From Nageia nagi (lineage: Eukaryota; Pinophyta), in assembly GCA_050084985.1 (NCBI GenBank), contig JBITNC010000001.1:149854001-149918000 (forward strand): 64,000 nucleotides of DNA, written 5' to 3'. Shown in pieces: positions 1-10,222 of the stretch (positions are counted from its first letter, which is position 1; the number at the start of each line of letters is the position of its first letter). The notes below the pieces were generated by a model. That model did no database searches. It had not been told where the DNA came from and was given only the letters and a program-made list of their open reading frames with translations. The translations under genes and the position numbers were made by a program.

Positions 1-931
1 ACTAACAAAATGTTGAAAATAAATGATCATAAAATAAAAGTGTAAAACATGTTGTATAATCATGAAACATAGTCATGTCAAAAGGATACAATTGCATTGA
101 GTAACTAGAAAACAAAAGCAAATGATCTCTACTTTGCCCCAACAATTGAAGAGTAAAATGATAAATGATTTTTGCTTTGTCCCAAAAATTGAAGGGTGAA
201 GTGATCGATGATAGCGATAAAATTGTATCAAATGATCAAGCATAGGCTTGTATACCTACCAAGTGTTTAATCATAGTACATAGGTATGCGACACTTGAAT
301 AATATGTAATGCTAAATGATAAATGATAAAATATGCTTAAATGATGAAAAATAGCAAGCAAAATAAGAGACCAAAATGCCAATATTTGTGAGAAATGGAT
401 CGCACCTATAGGGGTGCGTAATAGGATGACTATGATCAGGAACAAGATGATTATGATTGGGAACACAATGACTATAATTGGTAATATGAAAAGTTTAGGT
501 GATTACATTCCCCTTGAGTGAGAATATGGGATGAGGTCCATGAGAGGGCCACATACATCTTATCAATCAATAAGTGAAAAGGGTTGAGTATATCAATTTG
601 AAAAGAGAGAAAACTAACCAAATCAGAGCTAACTAGTATGTTGTGGATCGATTAGGGCTAACTAGTAGGATGGTTGAGAACACTGCTTAGATGGACTGGC
701 TAAAGAGATTAGCAAACCAATTAAATAATCAATAGATTGATTATACATGTGATGGATTAAAAATAAAAAAGCCACGTTAGTTTTTCATTTTGCACACTTA
801 TCTCTTCATTGTTGAAGCTCTAACATAGGAGGATATTTTATTATTTCAAAGAGATGAGACTGATGATGGTTGACTATAATACAAAGCAGGATGAGATGGA
901 AACAATAGTAGCTAGAAGGGAGGGTCCATCA
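1..931. other. Flanking DNA, no gene seen
   Basis: AT-rich sequence with no convincing coding frame. The short minus-strand open frame at 236-466 is hydrophobic low-complexity and matches no family I know. The last nine bases (923-931, GGTCCATCA) recur at 18788-18796 on the far side of the nested element stack, which suggests this is the original target side. Confidence 0.5.
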
Positions 932-1438
932 TGTTATAATGTATTTAATGCATTATTATAAAGTTTCAAAAGGTTCTTCTTGTAAATTCATCAATACTTA
1001 AAGGTATCCCTAAACACCTTAAGTATTTAAGTGAATATGATATTGTAACTTGTCTTGTAGTCCTTCTCATGAGCATGCCTCTTGGGTAAAATGGTGAAGT
1101 ATATAATTTATTTATACAATGGTTAAAAGGGTGATCCAAGGGAGGATTTTGGCCTATAAATAGAAGGCCCTCACCTTAAGATCACACACTAAAAAGTTAA
1201 AGCAAAAGTTATTTTTGAGGATTAGTGTTAGAAGAGAAAGAAAGAGGTCTTGTAAGAGAGTTGTCTTTGTGAATAATAAAGATCTTAGTTAGTGGATGTA
1301 CTCTCATGGTTGGAGGAACCACTTGAATATCTTGTATCAATTTATGATATTATTTATGCTTTGAGTATTGAAGTTTTAGAGAGCTTTCATATAATCTTGG
1401 GCATATAAGAATTAGATATTTTAGTCTTAATTCTTTTA
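932..1438 (+). repeat. 5' LTR of Copia-A (LTR A)
   Basis: About 507 bp, starting TGTTATAATG and ending TA where relatives end CA. It shares its course with the LTRs at 18281 and 37917: the TTAAGTATTTAAGTGAATATGAT stretch is recognisable in all. A TATAAATAG promoter box lies at 1155-1163, and a strand of downstream sequence up to 1438 would form R/U5. A copia tRNA primer site follows directly. Confidence 0.8.
1155..1163 (+). promoter_or_regulatory. TATA box of LTR A
   Basis: TATAAATAG in the middle of the LTR, preceded by GGATTTTGGCC. The same box and context occur in the LTRs at 5555-5563, 9684-9692, 18499-18507 and 38138-38146, and on the minus strand at 55761-55769. This is the expected position of the U3 promoter. 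Confidence 0.7.
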
Positions 1439-1442
1439 TTTT

Positions 1443-1454
1443 TGTATCAAGAGC
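1443..1454 (+). other. Primer binding site of LTR A
   Basis: TGTATCAAGAGC, a two-base variant of the tRNA-iMet-type primer site TGGTATCAGAGC typical of plant copia elements, four bases after the LTR end. Confidence 0.65.
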
Positions 1455-1575
1455 TTGGTGTGAAGGCTTCTCTTCAACATCCTTGGATACTCCTTCATCC
1501 TTCTTCTTGTAGGTTCATCAACATCCTTGGTTGAGGTAACAGGTTTGTGAAGGTATAAACTTCTATCCTTCTTTT
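1455..1575 (+). other. Copia-A leader, first part
   Basis: Untranslated leader after the primer site, cut by the next LTR. It contains a TTGAGGTAACAG...GAAGGTATAAAC stretch that has a diverged counterpart at about 2195-2230 behind LTR B. GAGGTAA could be a splice donor, but nothing proves it. Confidence 0.4.
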
Positions 1576-2057
1576 TGTTAGAATTTGTAATGAAATATTA
1601 TGAATATCTAAACTCCTTGTAAATTCAATTAATCACTTAAGGGTATGTAGATACCTTAAGAGATTAATTGAATTCTTTAATATGTAGACTTTAACTTTAC
1701 CAAGTGGTTAGTTGGTAGGTTAAAGTTAGGTGATACATTTATTGTAACCCTAACCTTACCCTTGGGTTAAAGGGAGGTTAGGGAGGTACTCTCAAGCTAT
1801 AAATAGAGGTCCTCTCCTCTTGTAACATAACTAAGTTCTTGGAGTAAGATTACTCTACTAGTTGTGTAGGAGAGGAAGAGAATAGTTGTAAGAGGGGCAT
1901 ACTTGAGAATTGAGATACTAGTTGTGGATGTACTCCCAAGGAGGGAGGAACCACATTACACTTGTGTTATCTTGTGTGATTGTGTTATCTTGTGTATGAT
2001 TGAGCTTCCTAGTCTTAGGTCCTTGAGGATTTGTTTAGATATAGGTCATATCCTTCA
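1576..2057 (+). repeat. LTR B, related copia LTR subfamily
   Basis: 482 bp from TGTTAGAATT to TTCA. It differs strongly from LTR A in its first half but has the same layout, with a TATAAATAG box at 1798-1806 and the shared GTGGATGTACTCCCA block near 1923. No partner LTR was found in the window, so this is a solo or truncated copy inserted in, or recombined with, the leader of Copia-A. Confidence 0.7.
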
Positions 2058-2059
2058 AT

Positions 2060-2072
2060 TGGTATCAAAGCC
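2060..2072 (+). other. Primer binding site of LTR B
   Basis: TGGTATCAAAGCC, one mismatch from the iMet-type site TGGTATCAGAGC, two bases past the LTR end. Its presence shows that LTR B is the 5' end of an element rather than a solo LTR. Confidence 0.75.
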
Positions 2073-2413
2073 TTGTTGTGGAAGCTCTTCTTCTTTGTGT
2101 AGAAGCTCTTCTTGGTGTGGAAGCTCTTCTTTTGGTGTGGAAGCTACATCTTGGAGGTTCTTCATCCTTCTTCATTCCTCATCTTACACCCCATTGGTGA
2201 GGTAAATTTTAAGAGAAGGTATAAATTTCCTCCTCATTTGGTCATTTTTTTTGGATTATTGCATTAGATACTAACATATTTTGTGAGATATTGGAGCTTA
2301 TTTCTTGCAAAATATGATTAAAATGACAATGCAAGTATTTTTTTTCCTATACTAACCTCTTATGTTAGTAGCATTTTTTTTACAAAAATGCTTAATACAT
2401 GCTATACCTTTTT
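2073..2413 (+). other. Leader behind LTR B
   Basis: Non-coding. It starts with a short tandem repeat of about 20 bp (GGAAGCTCTTCTTC-like, 2088-2150), then AT-rich leader sequence. An open frame at 1903-2205 crosses the LTR/leader border and is not a gene. The inverted pol fragment begins at its right end. Confidence 0.45.
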
Positions 2414-3625
2414 TTAAGTGGAAGCCCAAGAGATAGCACCGGAACCAATGCTAAACACATAAGCAGAGGTTGACTTCCTATCATCTCTATCTCCCCCATA
2501 ATCAGAATCTGAGAACCCTGAGAGAACAATCGAGGGCACTTTGGAATACTTAAGAGCAAGATCCTTTGTCCCTACAACATACCTCAAGATATGCTTAACA
2601 GCATTGAGGTGTTCAACATATGGTTTTTGCATGAAGCATGCCATCAGATTCACTGTAAAGGCAATATCAGGATGAGAGATAGTCAGATACAGAAGACTAC
2701 CAATCAATTGCCTATAAGCTATAGCATCAGCCAACTGAGAATCTGAGCTCAGTGATACAATGATTCCAAGAGAAATAGGTATTACAGCATATTTACACTC
2801 CATTCCAAACTTTTGCAAGATGTCTGATATATACTTAGATTGACTAAGATAAGTATAATCTTTGTGTTGGTATATTTGCATCCCAAGATAGTAATGCAGT
2901 AGATCGAGATCAGTCATTTCAAATGTTGCCTTCAATTTGGAGATGCACTCTTGGATGATTTCAATATTATTACCAGTTATGAGAAGATCATCCACATAAA
3001 GGAGAATTAAGACCACGTCTTTTCCTTGATTGAGTACATAGAGATCTGAATCTGAGAAGCACTTGGAAAAACCAATATCTATAAAGAATCCTGAAATTTT
3101 CTTGTACCATGCTCTAGGTGCTTGTTTAAGTCCATACAAAGACTTCTTTAGCTTGCACACAAGAGACTCTTTTCCTTCTGGAATAAATCCTTCCGGTTGA
3201 TTCATGTAGATTTTAACATCCAAGTCACCATTGAGAAATGCACTTTTGACATCAAGTTGAAAAGCTTTCCATCCTTGAGCTGCAAAAAGAGCAAGGATTA
3301 TTCTGACAGTAGGCATCTTGGCCATAGGAGCAAAGGTTTCCTCATAATCAATACCATATTTCTGAGCGAATCCTTTGGCCACTAACCTTGCTTTGTATTT
3401 TTCAATTTTTCCATCAAAATTGTACTTGACCTTGTATATCCATTTATTACCAATCACATTTTTCTCATTGGGATAAGGAACCAAATCCCAAGTTTCATTT
3501 TTCATGAGCACCTCATACTCAACTTTCATAGCTTCCATCCAACACTCTTGCTTGGAAGCTTCTTTGAAGGTTGATGGCTCATGCATATTATCAATTTTGG
3601 AAAATAAAGAGTTATTCAAGGTCAT
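2414..3625 (-). pseudogene. Copia reverse transcriptase-RNase H fragment
   Basis: 403-codon open frame, the best preserved copia coding stretch in the window. It carries an RVT_2-type reverse transcriptase: NKWIYKVK near residue 60, KARLVAKGFAQ near 78, QLDVKSAFLNG near 123, SLYGLKQAPRAWY near 162 and the catalytic YVDD at 210-213. RNase H starts (DSDYGGDRDDRKSTS) but stops short just after GAISW, before the active-site tail seen at 39213-39300 and 57143-57331. It was once the 3' half of a copia polyprotein. The fragment runs opposite to the LTRs and leader around it. Both ends are truncated, so it is not a functional gene even though this frame is open. Confidence 0.85.
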
Positions 3626-3691
3626 ACTCCTTGTAATTCTCTGTGTTGGAGAATTTTGCCCTTATGGTGACTTCTCTACATGATCATCCAA

Positions 3692-4930
3692 CTAGTTAAG
3701 TGCAGGCAAAGAATCATCTGAATTAGACACCTCAGCATGAGAGGTTGTATCCTCAGAAAGTTCATTGAACTTGACATCCCTAAAAATAAAGACTATTTTA
3801 TGGGATGAGGAGTAGAGCTTGTAACCTCTATGTTGATTATCATACCCCACAAAGATGCATTTTTCTGATCGTTTATCTAGCTTCTTTCTTTTCTCCAAGG
3901 TAATGAAGGAAAATGCATCACAACCAAAGACCCTAAAGTGTGAGAGGTTAGGTTTCTTTCCTGTCCATGCTTCATATGGAGTTTTACCTTCAACTTCCTT
4001 AGTAGGACACCTATTTAGGATGTGAATAGTAGTGTGAACAACTTCTCCCCATAAGAAACTAGGAAGGTTACCCAACATGCATCTTGTCATTTCTATAATG
4101 GTGCGATTCTTCCTTTCAGCAACTCCATTTTACTGAGGGGTGTAAGGGATTATGAATTGCCATTTGATCCCATGTTTAACACAATAGTCATTACACTCAT
4201 TGCTATTATATTCACCCCCATTATCAGATCTCAGCATCTTGATCTTAAAATCAGTTTGATTTTCCACAAGTGCCTTGAAGTCTTTAAACCTGTCAAAAGT
4301 TTGATCTTTGTGCTCAAGTAGATAACCAAATGTCATCCTACTAAAGTCATCAATGAAGGTCATAACATATGAAGCTCCCCCTAGGGACTTAGTCTGAAAA
4401 GGACCCATCAAATCTGAATGCACAAGCTAAAGAGGATGAGTAGCCTGAGTTGCCTTATCTTTTTCAAACTTTTGCCTATTCATCTTTCCTAGAATGCACC
4501 TTTCACAAAGACCAATTGTGGGTGAAATATTAGGTAAACCTTCCACAAGTTCTTGAGTTTTCATATCTTGAATACTCTTGTGGTTAAGGTGCCCTAATCG
4601 TTGATGCCAAAGATTACCTTTTGAACAAACATTTGCAGTAAGACAAATCTTTGAAGGTACTTGATCCATAATATAAAGGTCATCCTTTACTGATCCTTTC
4701 ATAAAGGTGGCAAGTCCTTTCTTAACACACCAGGAGTGTGAGGTAAACTCAAATTAGCATCCTTTCCTTGTAATCTGAATCACGGAGATGAGATTCATCC
4801 TTAGTTTAGGCACATAAAAGACATTATCAAGAGTCTTTCCATGAATCTTCACACTCCCTATTCCTTAAACATCAAGGATTGTATTATCACCTATCACAAC
4901 TGCATCCTTTTTGTACTTATGAAACACTTT
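3692..4930 (-). pseudogene. Copia integrase and protease end fragment
   Basis: Continues upstream of the reverse transcriptase on the same strand. Downwards from 4930 come a protease tail (to about 4720, VIGDNT-like), the integrase HHCC zinc region (4427-4702: HQRLGHLNHKS then CERC), the integrase catalytic core (4130-4423: HSDLMGP, FIDDFSR, SDNGGEY) and the integrase C-terminal part (3692-4090: FLWGEVVHT, HFRVFGCDAF, KCIFVGYD). A few stops separate the frames. Protease start, gag and LTRs are missing, and the left neighbour is the reverse transcriptase of the same polyprotein. Confidence 0.8.
4774..4795. repeat. 22-bp word shared with LTR C
   Basis: A stretch beginning TCTGAATCACGG inside the decayed protease region is identical, same strand, to 5490-5511 inside LTR C. 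Other pol copies have a diverged sequence here, and LTR D lacks the word. It looks like the donor of a short templated patch. Confidence 0.6.
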
Positions 4931-5329
4931 TCAATTATTTGACTAAGTTCATTATGATACTAACATTTTGTATGACTATGTTAGCTTAATATCTTAGGAA
5001 AAATTGCTCCAAATAGCATAATATATTGTTACTATTTTCTTCTTACTAACAATTTTTTGTTAGTAATCATAATTTTTTGGTATATAAAGAAAATCCTTTT
5101 TTAAAGCAATAACATATTATGTATTTTTCAACTATTAAAAGTTTGTAATTTATTCTTAACTTTGCAAAAATAAGGAAGGGAGCTTTATTTTCTTAAAAAA
5201 CTAGGATCTCTTTTTTTACTATATTTGTGCAAAATAATATGAGGAGATTTTTTTTAAAGAAAATAAAAATATTAACTCAAAAATATAAGGAGAAATTAAT
5301 AAAAAAAATTAAAATATACTATTATATGG
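4931..5329 (+). other. AT-rich copia leader-like sequence
   Basis: No coding frame. Poly-A/T runs and ACTAACA/TGTTAG words resemble the leader at 2230-2400, so this may be leader that continues after the inverted pol fragment. The last five bases, TATGG (5325-5329), are the target duplication of the next element. Confidence 0.4.
5325..5329. repeat. Target site duplication, left copy
   Basis: TATGG directly before LTR C, matched by TATGG at 10022-10026 directly after LTR D. Five bases is the usual size for LTR retrotransposons. Confidence 0.85.
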
Positions 5330-5862
5330 TGTTATAATTTATAATGCAATATTGTAGGGTCTCTTAATGTAATTCACTTAATACTTAATGGTATCCCTAG
5401 ATACCTTAAGTATTTAGTGAATATGATAATATAACTTGTCCTACACTCCATCTCATTAGCATGCCCCTTAGGTAAAATGGTGATGTATGTCTGAATCACG
5501 GAGATGAGATTTTGGCCTATAAATCTCATTAGCATGCCTTAGAGGATTTTGGCCTATAAATAGATGACTCTGTCCTTGAGATTACACACTTGGAGAAGCA
5601 TGAAAATGCTAATCTTGTAGAGTAGTAGGAATGCTCTTATAAGAATTTTGTAGAAGAATTATTTTAAAAAATTTCTTGAGAATTTGTTGGAGAGTTCACT
5701 TGTGAGAAATAATAGAAAATATTGTTCAAGTGGATGTACTCCTATGATGGAGGAACCACTACATATTGTGTGTATTATTGTGCATGAAATTGTGTTGTTT
5801 GTGTTAGAGCTTTATGGAATCCTTCAAGGTGATCTTGGTAATGGAATCCTTAAATTCCATCA
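5330..5862 (+). repeat. LTR C (5' LTR)
   Basis: 533 bp, TGTTATAATT to CCATCA, TATAAATAG box at 5555-5563. Against LTR D it has lost about 60 bp around 5485-5550 and gained a patchwork filler there: a 22-bp word also found at 4774-4795, a second GGCCTATAAAT, and a second CTCATTAGCATGCC. Confidence 0.85.
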
Positions 5863-5864
5863 TT

Positions 5865-5876
5865 TGGTATCATATC
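5865..5876 (+). other. Primer binding site of LTR C
   Basis: TGGTATCATATC, the first eight bases of the iMet-type site TGGTATCAGAGC intact, two bases after the LTR. Confidence 0.75.
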
Positions 5877-6357
5877 ACCCTTGAATATCTTTCCTTCTCT
5901 AGGTAAAATCAATTTCAATATTTTTTTTCTTACTTGTATCTCTCTTTTGAAGCTATTTTTTGCATTGTTTTTGCTAAATCTAGCTCTTCTTTAAGCCTTT
6001 TTTCTTACACAAGAAATTTTTATGCTAAATTTAACTTAATATTTGAGCTTAAATTTGTTATAAAATAGCATTTTTGTGTTAGAAAATATAAATAAAGATT
6101 ATTTACAATAATGGAAGCTATAGAAGAAAGTATAAACTTCCATCAAGAGAAGTTGGTATTTTTTAAAGTTGTAAAGTTTGACTTTACACATTGCTTATGA
6201 TTTTTTTTAATAACATATTAAAAAAATAACAATACTAACATTATATTTAAATAAAAAAGAGGCTTTGTATTTTTTTTTAAACAAATATTCTATATTTGTT
6301 TTATTTGCCAATGTGTGGCCCTGTTGGGGATGTCTGCAATTCGACCTCACTGACCCC
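5877..6357. other. Internal non-coding region
   Basis: AT-rich leader of the non-autonomous element. Around 6120-6160 lies a GAAGTATAAACTTCC-like stretch similar to leader words at 1550 and 2215. Near 6310-6360 the IDH homology is joined to unrelated sequence whose frame stays open but matches nothing I know. Confidence 0.4.
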
Positions 6358-6712
6358 AATCCTTCCTTTATGTTTTCATGAATTATGATAAGATTTACAT
6401 CATCATATTTTGTTTTGTACCCATGAAGAATATACCAAGGTCTCACATTAGCATATAAACCAAGTTCCTTTTGCAAAGTAAAATCAAGTGACATGTGACC
6501 CTTTCCAATTGGAGTAGCCATAGGTCCTTTCAAACCAAAACCATTTCTCTGTATTGATTCTAAGCTTCCCTAAATCAAGAAACTACTGATACAAGGATCT
6601 ACTTCACTCCCAACATATTGTTCATCCCTCAATTGGTACATTTGCTATTTTAAAAACCTATTTAATAGAGTCGATGATCTCAAGCCTAATGTCATCATCG
6701 AGAAATAGAATT
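6358..6712 (-). pseudogene. NAD-isocitrate dehydrogenase fragment
   Basis: About 118 codons of the N-terminal half of a mitochondrial NAD-dependent isocitrate dehydrogenase catalytic subunit (TCA cycle enzyme, isocitrate to 2-oxoglutarate). Recognised stretches in order on the minus strand: EIIDSIK (family PEIAESVKQVF), ANVPIE, DEQYVGSEVDP (family EEHYVGTEIDP), SLESIQRN, LKGPMATPIGKGH, KELGLYANVRP, YKTKYDDVNLI, HEN. It holds at least two in-frame stops (in the SIK-VF and FLI-GSLE positions) and one frameshift before DEQY, and ends abruptly after HEN. No intron is visible over about 350 bp, so either one exon or a spliced copy was captured. Substrate-binding arginines are partly lost (RENTEG reads HENIKEG). 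Function is lost. Confidence 0.85.
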
Positions 6713-9460
6713 GCACAAATCATTTCTCCCTTCATAATGGATCCAAGGTGTCTGGAAGAGGATAGTATGGATGAATTTGGTGCTAGAAAAGTACCATTAT
6801 AGATTAACTATTTAGCATCATGCCTTAACACTATCCTAAGAAGGAATCAATCCCCATGCATCATTATGACCATTAAAACTATTGAAATCAACCCTTCTAG
6901 TAATAAAATTTAGGTCAAAGAGGAAGAAGAAGCATGATAATATTTTTTAATTATTCAATTAACACTCTCATGAAATATATGTTGTTTATATGAAGGCAAT
7001 CAATACGACTCACAATACTTGTTACCTCTCGATCATTTTGCTTCCATGGCTTCTCTAGGAAAACTTGATTCTTCTTTGCTCTCCATAAATTGAGATGATG
7101 GGGATCTAAAAATAAAATTGCACCATAGATTTTAAATTTTTGAATATAATGGATTTTATTATCCTCTCAAAGCTCATCAAAGTATCAAAGCTTCACATAA
7201 CCTCCCACTACCATCATTCCCCTCCATAAAACTCAAAGAGAGGGTGTATCATGGTTGGGTGCATGGCAGATTATACAAACCATGGTACATGCATTGGGTG
7301 AGGCACATAAGGATGTGGGTTGATAGAGGTAGTTCTCCATAAGGTATAAAGCATTATGGATGTCTGCACTTTATAAGGTTGAGGTGGGCTGTGCTACCTA
7401 GAAGTGCCTTGAATAGATTTTTTCTTCCTTCACACCTAATGCTTTGAGCTGATAGAGGTGGTGATAGGATGACCTCTCTGATCTGCTCCCTCCTCCTTAA
7501 AGAACACTTGATGTTGATTAAACTCTATTGATATTATATTTCATGCATAAAAAATGTTATATTGATCTGACCAAACTATTGTTACTATTGCAATGGATCA
7601 TGCCCATTAATGGCGTGACCAACAACATCATGTGACATGATAGGCCTGTAGATGAGGGATATAAATACTTTATTATCATGCATGAATCTTCCTATAATTT
7701 TCATGGGATGCATCATTATACATGCAATGTTGACCTTTTTTATGTTCATAATATTTTAGCAAAAATCTTTTTTTTTTGCAAAAGAAAATGATAATATGCA
7801 AAAAGGATGTATTTTTTAAAAGTTTTAAGAGATTTATTTTGGAAAAGTTGAGTATGTTTCTCTTTACCAAATTTAAAAGTCATAATGAACCTTCAAATCA
7901 AGAGGAATATAACTAAATGATTAATATCAAAAGATCATGTTATGTAATATAAAGAAAAGGTCAAGAGTCTTTTGCTCAAATAATTACAAGATGTTATAAT
8001 ACTTCCACCCAAGGTTGAAAGATACTTAAGTGTGAAAAGTCTCTTTGGTGACTTAGATAACATGATCCTAAACCCTAGTCATTTGGATTGGTGAACTTGT
8101 CATAAAAAATGATTGAAGTATGAATTCTTATCATGACTACTTCATCCTTGGGAGGGTTGATAATATTGAATTATGTATAACTTAAGTGACTACATATTGG
8201 CTTGGCATCTTTGTACACTACTTCATTTGCCATATTATTTACTTCCATGTCAAGAAGATTATATCCATGTTAATGGATTATTTACCACATTGTTATGTCT
8301 ATGTTGGGAAGTTATATTAGAGTGGTTAAAAATGTTCATCCTTCTCCATGATTACAAATTGTTGGAGTGGTTAAAAATGTACACTCTTATCAAAAATTGT
8401 AATTTTTTATAGAATTTGAATCCATGTTATTGGATTAATGCTACCTTATTTCATCATATGCATCTTGATTAGTAGCATGGTCAAGTTTTTATGGCTTGTG
8501 CATCTTGACTAGTGGCATAATCAAGTTTACATGTTGTGGCTTGTTCTTTATCTATGCTACAATATTGTTGAAGGAGAACTTAAACCTCTAAATCAACATG
8601 TTTGTAAATAGATAAAAACTTATGAATGTTTAACATGTGGTTTATGTAGTGCTTATGATCATTTTTGATCAAGTTGGATTTTTTATGGTTAGAAAATCTT
8701 AACTTAATGACATAGTCAAGTTGTTATTTTGTAAATTATTCACTTATGCCTTGTAAATATTGACTTGGTGGTATGGTCAAGTTGGTATTAGTTAATTTGT
8801 GGTATGCTTAAGGTAACCTGGTAATATGAGTATTTGATAGGTGATGTTATCATCAAGGGGGAGGAAGGAAATGTTATGATATGATGACACCTTCATACCA
8901 AAAATAAACACAAATAATGATCTAAAAAAAAAAATGATGATTAGTGATCATTTTGTGCACTTATGTATATTTTGTATATCCTTGGTTGATACTGCATTTG
9001 AATATTTATATATCATGGATATACATATTGCATATATGATATGATATATCAAGATTTCTTAGTATGCACATGTGATATTTTTATATATCATAGTTGATGA
9101 TGTATGTCATCTTTGATGTTGTAGATATGTATTTAAGGATGTATCTTATTAGTTTTATTATAAGTTACTTGTAGCTTGCAGGTTTCTTCTAGAGATTGCA
9201 GGTTACTTACATCAAGTATGCAGGCTCATGGAGGCTCATGATTTCAACTTGTTAGATGACTACTACTTGTACATTGAAACTATTTATGGTTAATGATTGT
9301 ATTGTAAACCATTTATTAAAATGGTTAAGTAGTTGAGCCTTGTAGAACCATCTAAATTCTATTACTTTCTCAAAGTTTTCATCTTCACTTGTATTCTTAT
9401 AGAGCATTACTCTCTTACTTTTTCTCTTTCTGTCTTCTCAACTCTTTACCCTAATATTGC
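6713..9460. other. Internal region and 3' region of the non-autonomous element
   Basis: No further gene recognised. The short minus-strand frame at 7676-7870 and plus-strand frame at 8173-8412 are AT-rich chance frames. From about 8440 to 8790 a phrase like GCATGGTCAAGTT recurs several times in a row with spacing of tens to about a hundred bases, a decayed tandem repeat in the 3' region. The stretch 8160-9460 parallels the 3' region of Copia-A (17460-18270). Confidence 0.45.
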
Positions 9461-9472
9461 ATTAAGGAGAGA
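9461..9472 (+). other. Polypurine tract before LTR D
   Basis: ATTAAGGAGAGA directly upstream of the LTR; the intact form in Copia-A is AAGGGGGAG at 18272-18280. It primes plus-strand DNA synthesis in LTR elements. Confidence 0.65.
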
Positions 9473-9870
9473 GGTTAGAATTTATAATGCAATATTGTAC
9501 TGTATCTTAATGTAATTCACTTAATACTTAATGGTGTCAAAAGATAACTTAAGTATTTAGTGAATATGATAATATAACTTGTCCTACACTCCATATAATG
9601 AGCATGCCCCTTAGGTAAAAGGATGATGCATATCATGACTTTATACAATGGTTAATAGGGTGATCCAAGGGAGGATTTTGGCTTATAAATAGAGGGCCCT
9701 CTCATTGAGATTACACAATTAGAGAAGCATGAAAATGCTAATCTTGCAGAGTTGTAGGAATGTACTTGTAAGAATTTTGTAGGAGAATTCTTGAGAATTT
9801 GTAGAAGAGTTCACTTATGGTAAATAATAGGAAAGATGGTTCAAGTGGATGTATTTCCATGATCGAGGAA

Positions 9871-9928
<58 letters not shown>

Positions 9929-10021
9929 GTGTCTTATTTTGCATAAAATTATGTTTTTTTTGTTAGAGATTATTGGAATCCTTCAAGGTGATCTTGATTA
10001 TGGAATCCTTCAATTTCATCA
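9473..10021 (+). repeat. LTR D (3' LTR)
   Basis: 549 bp, first base G for T (GGTTAGAATT), ends TCATCA. TATAAATAG box at 9684-9692. It contains a grown TA microsatellite (9874-9926) where LTR C has only ACTACATATTGTGTG. Confidence 0.85.
9874..9926. repeat. (TA)n microsatellite
   Basis: About 26 TA units inside LTR D. The open frames reading YIYIYI here on both strands are products of this repeat and not genes. Confidence 0.95.
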
Positions 10022-10222
10022 TATGGGGGGCTTTGATTTTTTTTTTTAAACATAAAAAGTGTGTGTGTATATATATATATATATATAATGTGTCTTATTT
10101 TGCATAAAATTATGTTTTTTTTGTTAGAGATTATTGGAATCCTGCAAGGTGATCTTGATTATGGAATCCTTCAATTTCATCATATGGGGGGCTTTGAATT
10201 TTTTTTTTAAACATAAAAAGTG
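9926..10222. repeat. 161-bp tandem duplication at the end of LTR D
   Basis: AATGTGTCTTATT... at 9926 recurs at 10087 and runs to about 10222. The unit holds the end of LTR D, the TATGG target duplication and about 60 bp of flank, and each copy is preceded by a TA run. The duplication therefore came after insertion, probably by slippage or unequal exchange between TA runs. Confidence 0.85.
10022..10026. repeat. Target site duplication, right copy
   Basis: TATGG directly after LTR D, matching 5325-5329. Confidence 0.85.

Larger units (their letters stand above)
5330..10021 (+). mobile_element. Non-autonomous LTR element carrying an IDH fragment
   Basis: A complete 4.7-kb LTR element: LTR C (5330-5862), iMet-type primer site (5865-5876), 3.6 kb internal region without gag or pol, polypurine stretch (9461-9472), LTR D (9473-10021), and TATGG on both sides. 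The only protein homology inside is a broken NAD-isocitrate dehydrogenase segment on the opposite strand (6358-6712). It must have moved with enzymes from a related autonomous copia. Its LTRs belong to the same superfamily as LTR A but a separate subfamily. It sits inside Copia-A, so it is the younger of the two. Confidence 0.85.

Noticed and set aside
1903-2205. 100-codon frame with Ser-rich repeats
   Set aside because: It crosses the LTR B end, primer site and leader, so it is not a coding unit.
9738-10049. Open frames on both strands reading YIYIYI
   Set aside because: They are translations of a TA microsatellite inside an LTR.
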